From an uncultured Clostridia bacterium (GTDB lineage: Bacteria; Bacillota; Clostridia; TANB77; CAG-508): a DNA stretch of 64,000 bases. The stretch covers positions 1 to 64,000 of the forward strand of contig CAKPOA010000004.1 of NCBI GenBank assembly GCA_934169575.1. The letters are read 5' to 3'. The notes under the pieces are model-generated. The model saw nothing but the letters and a program-made list of their open reading frames with translations. It was not told the origin of the DNA and did not search any database. The position numbers were made by a program, and so were the translations under genes. Positions 57,525 to 64,000 of this stretch are shown here, piece by piece (the stretch's first letter is position 1; every line of letters starts with the position of its first letter).

Positions 57525-57711
57525 GAAAATAGTTGGAATATAAGTTTCTCATTACACATCTCGGTTTATTACGAAATTTAAGAAATTCTAATTTGTTTTA
57601 TGGGTCCTTTCCACTAAAAGTGAACTCTTACCATAAAACTGTATAAGAATTTCTAAAATTTCTTCATGCACATTCGATGTTTCATTTAAAGCTTATATTC
57701 CAACTATTTCC
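57525..57711. repeat. 187-bp nested foldback element
   Basis: A series of nested inverted repeats can form one long hairpin: ATAGTTGGAATATAAG with CTTATATTCCAACTAT at the outside; GAAATTTAAGAAATTCT with AGAATTTCTAAAATTTC inside; GTTTTATGG with CCATAAAAC and CCACT with AGTG at the tip. No ORF. It is probably a MITE-like element or a structured RNA. Outside it the 57437-57760 region is AT-rich without a visible signal. Confidence 0.7.
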
Positions 57712-57760
57712 TCATGTTAATTTTATCTAGTAATTAATTAATAAAAAAACAAATTTTTTG

Positions 57761-57789
57761 TTGAAATTTTGGTTAATATGTAGTAAAAT
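57761..57789 (+). promoter_or_regulatory. Promoter of the TPR-protein gene
   Basis: TTGAAA (57761-57766), 17 bases and TAAAAT (57784-57789), 29 bases before the ATG. Confidence 0.55.
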
Positions 57790-57818
57790 AGTGATAATAA
57801 TTATTAGGAGGCAACAAA

Positions 57819-59009
57819 ATGTTTGAACCAATATTTTTTATTACAGTAGCAATAAGCTTATTTGGAATAATGTTTTTTAAGATGATAAAGAAAAATGATA
57901 CTGGATATATAATAATAATTTCAATACAAGCACTAGGAATATTAATTGATTTGTTAACACTTATTACAGATATACCAAGAAATTTATTTGTAAAAACAAT
58001 AACATATTTTATGTCTATAATATTGCCATTGCTTGTCATATATATTGAAAAAAAACAGATAGGATTTATAAAAAATATTAAAATGTTAATGATTGATATA
58101 TATATTTCAGCAAAAAATACAAAAAAAGCAAAAGATATGTTAATGAAAATGCTAGATAAAGATATGGAAAATTATGATGCACATAAAAAATTAGCGGAAA
58201 TATATGAAATAGAAGGTGGAATGAGAAAAGCAATTGATGAATATGTGCAATGTATAGATATAAATAAACAAGATTATGATTCATATTATAAAGTTGCTAG
58301 TTTATTAAGTGAATTAGATAGAAAAGATGAAGCTATAGAAATGTATAATAATTTATTAAATAAAAAACCAGAATATTACCAAGCAACATTGAATTTAGGT
58401 GATTTATTAATAGAAAAAGATATGTATAAAGAAGCTGCAACAATATATTTAGAAGCATTAAAAAATAATCCATTAAGTTTTGACCTAAATTATAATTTAG
58501 GAATTGTATATACAATGTTAAATGATTTTAAAAGTGCAAAAGAATTTTATGAAAAAGCTGCTGAAATAAACAGTTTAGCACATAATCCAAAATATTGTCT
58601 GGCAGAAATTGCTTTACTATATAAAGAATTGCAAAAAGCTGAAGAATATTTTGCACAATTAGTTGATGATGAAGAATTAAGTGCAGATTGCTATTTTGAA
58701 CTTTCAAAAATAAATATTATGAAAGGTCAAAAAGATATAGCAATAAGATATGCTAATACTGCAATTGATATAGATAGCAAGAGAATTGCACAAAAAATAA
58801 AAGAGGAACCATTATTTATGACAATTATAACAAAAATATCTATACCTTTCAATTTAGAAGAAAGAGAAGTGAAAAAACCTTTATCATTAAAAGAAAAAAA
58901 GGCGAAAAAACATCTAGAAGAAACTACAGAATTAACAACCAATATGGGATATGGAAATTCTATTCATAAAGAAAAAAATGTCGAAAAAGAGGGAAAAGAA
59001 AAAGATTAA
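57819..59009 (+). CDS. Membrane-anchored TPR-repeat protein
   Basis: The 396 aa protein has three hydrophobic segments near the N-terminus (about 3-23, 30-50 and 58-76) and then cytoplasmic tetratricopeptide repeats (about 105-320: NYDAHKKLAEIYEIEGGMRKAIDEYVQCIDI, DYDSYYKVASLLSELDRKDEAIEMYNNLL and similar). A charged Lys/Glu tail follows. Such proteins are scaffolds; no partner can be named. AGGAGG precedes the ATG. Confidence 0.8.
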   Translation: MFEPIFFITVAISLFGIMFFKMIKKNDTGYIIIISIQALGILIDLLTLITDIPRNLFVKTITYFMSIILPLLVIYIEKKQIGFIKNIKMLMIDIYISAKNTKKAKDMLMKMLDKDMENYDAHKKLAEIYEIEGGMRKAIDEYVQCIDINKQDYDSYYKVASLLSELDRKDEAIEMYNNLLNKKPEYYQATLNLGDLLIEKDMYKEAATIYLEALKNNPLSFDLNYNLGIVYTMLNDFKSAKEFYEKAAEINSLAHNPKYCLAEIALLYKELQKAEEYFAQLVDDEELSADCYFELSKINIMKGQKDIAIRYANTAIDIDSKRIAQKIKEEPLFMTIITKISIPFNLEEREVKKPLSLKEKKAKKHLEETTELTTNMGYGNSIHKEKNVEKEGKEKD

Positions 59010-59014
59010 AAAAC

Positions 59015-59042
59015 TTGCTTTTTTTTAAAAATAGTATATAAT
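59015..59042 (+). promoter_or_regulatory. Promoter of rnc
   Basis: TTGCTT (59015-59020), 16 bases and TATAAT (59037-59042). Confidence 0.5.
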
Positions 59043-59068
59043 AAATATATGATTGAAAGGGGCGAAAA

Positions 59069-59749
59069 ATGGAACTAACATTTTTAGAAAAAGAACTTAA
59101 ATATGAATTTAAAAATAAAAAATTATTACAAACAGCACTAACACATACATCATATGCATATGAACACAAAATATCAAGTAATGAGAAATTAGAGTTTTTA
59201 GGAGATAGTATATTAGAATTTGTGTCAAGTGAATATATCTATATGAATTACACCAATTTAAAAGAAGGAGAAATGTCTAAAGTAAGAGCAACTGTTGTAT
59301 GTGAACAAAGTTTAGAAGAAATAGCCAAAAAACATTATTTTGATAAATTTATAAATTTGGGTAAGTCTGAAAAAATGGTAAGAAATGGCGTAAGACCAGC
59401 TATTTTGGCAGATAGTGTAGAAGCTGTAATTGCTGCAATGTTTTTAGATGGTGGATTAGAACCTGCTAAAAAATTCATTATAGAAAATTTAAAAGAAAAA
59501 ATAGAAGTTGCAACAAAACATATTGGTCAGAAAGATTATAAAACTGTATTACAAGAAATATTGCAACAACATGGAACAGTGCAAATAGACTATAAAATTA
59601 TAAAAGAAACTGGACCAGACCATGATAAAACTTTTTGTGCTGAAGTAATATATAATGGAAAAGTTTTGGCAACAGGAGAAGGAAAAAGCAAAAAACATGC
59701 TGAAATGGAAGCTGCTAAAAATGCTTTAGAAAATATGAAAAAGAGGTGA
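59069..59749 (+). CDS. rnc: Ribonuclease III
   Basis: It cleaves double-stranded RNA in rRNA maturation and mRNA decay. The 226 aa protein has the signature NEKLEFLGDSILEFV, the second catalytic block ADSVEAVIAAMFLDGG and a C-terminal dsRNA-binding domain (KTVLQEILQQHGTVQIDYKI, GEGKSKKHAEMEAAKNAL). The next gene starts 4 bases after it. Confidence 0.95.
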   Translation: MELTFLEKELKYEFKNKKLLQTALTHTSYAYEHKISSNEKLEFLGDSILEFVSSEYIYMNYTNLKEGEMSKVRATVVCEQSLEEIAKKHYFDKFINLGKSEKMVRNGVRPAILADSVEAVIAAMFLDGGLEPAKKFIIENLKEKIEVATKHIGQKDYKTVLQEILQQHGTVQIDYKIIKETGPDHDKTFCAEVIYNGKVLATGEGKSKKHAEMEAAKNALENMKKR

Positions 59750-59753
59750 ATAT

Positions 59754-60785
59754 ATGAAAAATTACATAATACCAATAATAATACCTAATTCACAAGAAAA
59801 AACTTTACTAACAAATCAAGAATATATAATTACAAAAAAAGACAAGATAACAGTAGAAGAAGTAAAGAATATTATTAATGAGCATTTAAAAAAAGTAAAT
59901 AAAGAAGAATATAATGTAGAAATAGCTTTTTCAGGATTAGATGGTGTAAATCAAGAAGAATTTTTGCAAATAGCTTATGAATATGTGAAAAATAAACAAA
60001 TTGATAGTATAAGGATTACAACAAAAGCAAATTATATTAATAGAAGTTTTTTAAAATTATTAAAAAAATATAAAATAAAAGCAATTGAACTTGAGATTCA
60101 AACTATAAATGAATATGTATTAAAAAACATAGGTGCAATATACAATGTGAAAGATATAAAAAAAGCTGCAAAATTAATTAAAAGAAAAAGGTTTGATTTA
60201 GGATTGCAAATGATGGTTGGACTTCCAGAAAGTTCAAGATTAGATGAACTAAATACTGCAAAAGAGATTGTAAAAATGAAACCTAAAATAGCTAGTGTTA
60301 CACCTGTATTAGTAGAAAAAGGGACAAGTCTTGAAAAAGAATATCAGGAAAAAAGATATAAGCCATTAACACTTGTACAAACTGTAGAAATATGTGAAGA
60401 AATTGTAGAATTATTTAATAAAGAAAAAATAAAAATCATAGCTATAGGATATGGATTATTAGATAATGACATAGAACAACTAGAAATTGCTGAAAATATA
60501 GTTGATGGACCATTCCACCCAGCTTTTAGGCAATTGGTTGAATCAAGTTTGTGGTATAATGCGATAGTAAATAAAATAAAAAAATTAAATGTTAAAGTAA
60601 AACAAGTAGAGGTGACTGTAAATCCAATAGATACAAATAATGTTATAGGATATAAACAAGACAATATAAATAAATTAAAAGATTTATATGATGTTGAATT
60701 AATTGTAACTTCAGATGAAAAAATAAAACAAGGTGATTCAAGAATTAATATTACAAGTCAATATAAAGATTTTATCGAAAATTAG
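59754..60785 (+). CDS. Elp3/radical-SAM-family protein lacking the cluster cysteines
   Basis: In Clostridia a radical-SAM Elp3-like gene often follows rnc. This 343 aa protein keeps the fold: NYIIPIIIPN at the start, EIAFSGLDGVNQEEFLQIAYEYV, SIRITTKANYINRSFLKLLKKYKIKAIELEIQT, FDLGLQMMVGLPESSRLDE and GPFHPAFRQLVES. The usual GCPxxCxxCNQ cluster loop after the first strand is replaced by NSQEKTLLTNQEY, and only one cysteine remains in the whole protein. It therefore cannot bind a normal 4Fe-4S cluster. The gene is intact with native codons, so a non-radical role is likely. Confidence 0.7.
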   Translation: MKNYIIPIIIPNSQEKTLLTNQEYIITKKDKITVEEVKNIINEHLKKVNKEEYNVEIAFSGLDGVNQEEFLQIAYEYVKNKQIDSIRITTKANYINRSFLKLLKKYKIKAIELEIQTINEYVLKNIGAIYNVKDIKKAAKLIKRKRFDLGLQMMVGLPESSRLDELNTAKEIVKMKPKIASVTPVLVEKGTSLEKEYQEKRYKPLTLVQTVEICEEIVELFNKEKIKIIAIGYGLLDNDIEQLEIAENIVDGPFHPAFRQLVESSLWYNAIVNKIKKLNVKVKQVEVTVNPIDTNNVIGYKQDNINKLKDLYDVELIVTSDEKIKQGDSRINITSQYKDFIEN

Positions 60786-60788
60786 CTT

Positions 60789-60822
60789 AAAACCTCTATT
60801 TACATATGTAAAAGGAGGTTTT
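60789..60822 (+). promoter_or_regulatory. Hairpin that sequesters the yitT ribosome site and may terminate the upstream transcript
   Basis: AAAACCTC pairs with GAGGTTTT; the loop is itself the palindrome TTTACATATGTAAA, so the whole 34 bases can fold as one stem. The right arm contains GGAGG (60814-60818), the ribosome site of the GTG at 60825, and ends in Ts. Confidence 0.6.
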
Positions 60823-60824
60823 TT

Positions 60825-61671
60825 GTGAAAAAATTATTAATAGAATTAATAGGAACAATAGCAGGAGCGGCTGTAATATCAATTGCTATTGCACAATTTT
60901 TATTACCAAATGAGTTATCATCAGGAGGTTTTTCTGGAATTGCTACAATATTATACTATGTTTTAAATTTACCAATAGGAATAACAATGCTTGTTTTAAA
61001 TATACCATTATTATTATTTTCATGTTATAAAGTCGGAAAAGGATTTTTTTTAAAAACAGTTGTTGGAACTTTGAGTTTATCTTTTTTTACTGAATTATTT
61101 GAAAGTCTTGGAGCTGTTACAGAAGATAAAATATTAGCATGTGTTTATGGTGGTGTATTAACTGGTCTTGGCACAGCAATATTATTTAAATCTAATTCTT
61201 CAACAGGTGGATCAGATTTACTTTCTGTTTTAATAAAATCTTTTAATGAAAAAATTGAAATGGGAAAAGCTATTGTAATAATTGATTTTTTTATAATATT
61301 AGCAAATGTTATTTTACTTAAAAATATAGAAATTGGACTATATTCTGCAATTACAATATATCTGATGGGTGTTATGGTTGATGTAGTATTTGAGGGGATA
61401 TTTTTTTCAAAACTTATTTTTATTATTTCAGATAAACATAATGAAATATCAAAAAAGATTGAAGATGAAATTGGACGTGGTGTTACAGGTTTATATGGAA
61501 AGGGTATGTATACTCGGCCAGGATAAAATGGTTCTTATCTGTGCAGTGTCAAGAAGAAATATTGCAAATGTAAAATCCTTGGTAATGAATATTGATAAAG
61601 ATGCTTTTATTGTTGTTACAAATTCAAGAGAGGTTTTAGGACATGGATTTAAAAAAATTGAAGTAGAATAA
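60825..61671 (+). CDS. yitT: YitT family membrane protein (DUF161 + DUF2179), joined by +1 shift at CGG
   Basis: The YitT/YebE family has five membrane helices and a cytoplasmic DUF2179 domain. The first 230 codons give the membrane part (PNELSSGGFSGIATILYYVLNLPIG, SNSSTGGSDLLSVLI) and the start of DUF2179 (RGVTGLYGKGMYT). In the zero frame CGG CCA GGA TAA ends the protein at 61526. Skipping C61515 gives TGQDKMVLICAVSRRNIANVKSLV, DKDAFIVVTNSREVLGHGF and a stop at 61671, the complete, highly typical C-terminus. The joined length is about 281 aa, normal for the family. Start GTG, with a ribosome site inside a hairpin. Confidence 0.87.
61515..61517 (+). other. Putative +1 recoding site (CGG) in yitT
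   Basis: The local codons are ATG TAT ACT CGG CCA GGA TAA. Reading GGC at 61516 continues 51 residues of perfect family sequence. The zero frame stops 6 bases after the CGG. Confidence 0.8.
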
Positions 61672-61688
61672 TAAATTTTGAAAAAATA

Positions 61689-63752
61689 TTGACAAAAAAA
61701 GTCAAATTATATAAAATAAAAAAAGAGAAAGGAATAACACTACTAGCATTAATAGTAACCATAATAGTGCTAATAATATTAGCTGGAATAAGCTTAAGTA
61801 TGATATCTGGAAATGATGGAATATTAAGTCGTACGGGAAATGCAAAAACACAAACAAGTATAGCACAAGTGGAAGAAATAGCAAATATGATATATTTAGA
61901 GCTATTAGAAGATTTAGATAATCCAACACTTACAGAGGTAAAAAAAGGATTAGAGGAAAAAGGCTATGTTATAAATCAATACACAACAAATATAAGTAGT
62001 ATAACAGATATTAAATTAAGCAAAACATCAGTAACACTTGAAGTAGGAGAAAGTGAAACAATAGGAGTTACATATGTTGGTAGTGATGAGATGTTTTCAT
62101 ATTATGTAGAAATAAATGGAAACAATTATAAAATGATATTAGAAAATGATACAGTAAAAATAAATAAAGAAAAAACAAAAGTAGAAACAAAGGATACATT
62201 AAGAGTAGCATCAAGTAATAGTGATGTGGAGGCAACATTAGATGGAACAAATATAAATGTAAAGGTAAAAGGAAATAAACAAGCAACAGCAACAATAACA
62301 GCATCACTTGGAGATATAAGCAAAACAGCTACAGTTGCAATAATAGTAAGACCAAAAGATGGAGATACACAAGTAGCAAATCTTACATTTTCAACTAATT
62401 ATGGTAAGATTGATGTAATATGGCTTGATACAGATAATAATGTTATATCAGAGCCAAATGCTCCAATATTAGATGATGGGTCAAATAAAATGACACCAGT
62501 CGTATATGATGAAACAGCACAAAATTTTGTAACAGCAACAAGCACATCAAAAGGAGTGTGGTATGACTATAATGGCAAAGAAGATGGAGAAAGTGTTGTA
62601 CAAGGAAATAAATGGGCAAATGCAACAACAGCTAATGGAAGTTATTTTGTATGGATCCCAAGATATGCATATAGAATAACATATTATGATAGTGAAACAT
62701 CAACTACACCAACAGGTTTTTATGATGGCTTTGGACAATGGAAAGCAAGTACAGGTGAAATTAGACTTGAACTTGATGCAGGAATAGAAACAGTTCAGTA
62801 TGGAAAAGAAAAATATATAGTTCACCCAGCATTTGAAACTAATTTAGATAATGGTGGCTGGGATAGAGATATAAAAGGTTTTTGGTGCGCAAAATATGAG
62901 GCAAGCGAAGGGACTGGAAGTACTTTGCAATTTGTACCAAATGTGTCAAGTTGGAGAAATCAAACGGTTGGGACACAATATGAAACAGCAATAAAAGCAA
63001 CATATGGATATACTATATCAAATGCAAATTTAGATGAAATAAGAAGTTTTATGTATTCACATATGATGAAAAATAGTGAATGGGGTGCTGTAGCATATTT
63101 AACACATAGCAGATATGGAAGAAATGGAAAAGAGATAGATATAAATAATAGTAGTGATTATATTACTGGAAATGGTGGAGGAAATACAAGTGCAAGTTCA
63201 TCTTCTGAAACTACAAATGCATATAATACAGTACAAGGAGTAAAAGCAAGTACAACAGGAAATGTATATGGAATATATGACATGAGTGGCGGAGCTTGGG
63301 AATATGTTGTGACATTTAATTTAAAAAATAATAAAAGTTATCTTTCGAATCATGGCTGGGAAACAATAGGAAATATTGCAGGAGTAAAAAATACTGTAAA
63401 TAGTGAAACAAAATTAACATCAGCAACAAGTACAAAATATGCAACCCAATATGATAATAAGGCAATGAGTTCAGGTATGAGTTCTAGCGGAAATAGCGTT
63501 ATATATACAGTAGGAAAAGTTGGAGATGCGACAAAAGAAGTAAACACAGGTGGTTCAAAAGAATTAAGTGATGCAAGAACAAGTTATTATAACTGGTTTT
63601 CAGATCAACCTTACTTGGTTAATGTGGATTATCCATTTGCTAGACATGGCGGTTTCGCAAATTCCGGCTCTAGTGCTGGTATATTCTGTGAGGATAGTTT
63701 TGGAGGTAGTGGTTACAGCACCGACAGTTTCCGCACAGTGCTTGTGCCTTAG
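61689..63752 (+). CDS. Pilin-leader, Ig-like and FGE/C-type-lectin variable protein
   Basis: The 687 aa protein has a basic leader KLYKIKKEKG and a prepilin-like signal ITLLALIVTIIVLIILAGI. A bacterial Ig-like (Big_2) region follows (about 105-220, LSKTSVTLEVGESETIGVTY), then an FGE-sulfatase-like lectin domain (about 300-687: YFVWIPRYAYRI, KGFWCAKYEAS, VYGIYDMSGGAWEYV). The end RHGGFANSGSSAGIFCEDS...DSFRTVLVP is a variable-region type C-terminus with C/G-ending codons. It is in frame to its stop, without CGG. The start is uncertain: the TTG at 61689 has no ribosome site, and its TTGACA with TAAAAT at 61712 looks like a promoter. Surface display is inferred from the leader. Confidence 0.75.
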   Translation: MTKKVKLYKIKKEKGITLLALIVTIIVLIILAGISLSMISGNDGILSRTGNAKTQTSIAQVEEIANMIYLELLEDLDNPTLTEVKKGLEEKGYVINQYTTNISSITDIKLSKTSVTLEVGESETIGVTYVGSDEMFSYYVEINGNNYKMILENDTVKINKEKTKVETKDTLRVASSNSDVEATLDGTNINVKVKGNKQATATITASLGDISKTATVAIIVRPKDGDTQVANLTFSTNYGKIDVIWLDTDNNVISEPNAPILDDGSNKMTPVVYDETAQNFVTATSTSKGVWYDYNGKEDGESVVQGNKWANATTANGSYFVWIPRYAYRITYYDSETSTTPTGFYDGFGQWKASTGEIRLELDAGIETVQYGKEKYIVHPAFETNLDNGGWDRDIKGFWCAKYEASEGTGSTLQFVPNVSSWRNQTVGTQYETAIKATYGYTISNANLDEIRSFMYSHMMKNSEWGAVAYLTHSRYGRNGKEIDINNSSDYITGNGGGNTSASSSSETTNAYNTVQGVKASTTGNVYGIYDMSGGAWEYVVTFNLKNNKSYLSNHGWETIGNIAGVKNTVNSETKLTSATSTKYATQYDNKAMSSGMSSSGNSVIYTVGKVGDATKEVNTGGSKELSDARTSYYNWFSDQPYLVNVDYPFARHGGFANSGSSAGIFCEDSFGGSGYSTDSFRTVLVP

Positions 63753-64000
63753 CACTTTAAAATTTCTATGGATCTAATATATTTGAGTGAGTAGTAAGAC
63801 GGCAAAAATTAGATTTAAGGAATTTTTGAATAAAAATATACGTTAATGTAATAAATGTTAAATTTTTTGCATAAAATATATATGTAATTGTTGACAAAAA
63901 AATATTTTAATGTTACAATTATTATACCAGAAGGAGATAACCTTTGTTTGGTGTACAGACAATGTTAGATTGAAAAATTAAGTGTATTTTGAATACACCT
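63753..64000. other. Intergenic region with shared element, promoter and hairpin leader
   Basis: Bases 63788-63809 match 615-636 behind the first variable protein at 20 of 22 positions. A consensus promoter lies at 63891-63919. The following leader has GGAG (about 63933) and a hairpin GTGTATT/AATACAC near the end of the window. No gene is complete here. Confidence 0.5.
63891..63919 (+). promoter_or_regulatory. Consensus promoter for a gene beyond the window
   Basis: A perfect TTGACA (63891-63896), 17 bases and TACAAT (63914-63919). Confidence 0.65.

Overview
The window is chromosomal DNA of a very AT-rich (roughly 27-30% GC by eye) Gram-positive, Clostridia-like bacterium. Evidence: Firmicutes-type gene order (asp23-amaP-DUF2273-nusB-xseA-xseB; comM-dprA-yraN; rnc next to an Elp3-like gene), sporulation-associated genes (sigH, ytxC), AGA as the main Arg codon, and strong TTGACA/TATAAT promoters with GGAGG ribosome sites. 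Pilin-like proteins carrying GITL(I/L)AL leaders and variable lectin-like C-termini recall uncultured gut Clostridia; that placement is inference.

Layout. 1-403: 3' end of a lectin/FGE-like variable protein. 0.8-2.1 kb: acidic protein and DUF3298-like protein. 2.3-6.4 kb: HtrA protease, a gene that seems to start with ATA, and a PASTA-less penicillin-binding protein. 6.5-11 kb: comM, dprA, yraN, rsmA, sortase. 11-15 kb: peptidoglycan hydrolase, NERD protein, acetyltransferase, and a pilin-like variable protein with an (AC)15 tract. 15-31 kb: housekeeping genes (pyk, Asp23/AmaP, nusB, xseAB, flavoprotein, rlmN, ytxC, sigH, HD protein, mutS2, serS). 32-36 kb and 42-49 kb: a split cell-surface polysaccharide locus with GT2 and fused GT2-GT4 enzymes, a Wzm/Wzt-type exporter and a GtrII/GtrB pair. 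Between and after these: rpsT, yvcK, typA, a foreign-looking RelA/SpoT-domain gene, an Mg-type P-ATPase, murD, metG, guaB, tyrS, a TPR protein, rnc, a radical-SAM-family protein without its cluster cysteines, YitT, and a full-length FGE-type variable protein at 61.7-63.75 kb.

Main observation. I looked for every in-frame CGG codon. In genes of native composition I found only four (376, 7631, 14814, 61515), and each lies exactly where the reading frame must shift by +1 to give the expected family sequence. Skipping the C and reading the next three bases as a Gly codon (GGT, GGT, GGA, GGC) restores GFRPVLVL-stop, the [11 protein letters not shown] block of ComM, GFRPVVSLGSN of the second variable protein, and the whole DUF2179 domain of YitT. 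About 50 other CGG triplets in coding DNA are out of frame. The only other in-frame CGGs are three in the foreign-looking RelA/SpoT gene and one in a compositionally odd 57-residue cysteine-rich ORF. This suggests that CGG lacks a good tRNA here and that ribosomes decode CGGN as Gly by a +1 shift, a genome-scale recoding behaviour I do not know to be described.

A second theme is surface diversification: three proteins with variable C-terminal ends that look like targets of a diversity-generating retroelement (no reverse transcriptase or template repeat lies in the window), one of which also has a dinucleotide repeat expected to switch its frame.
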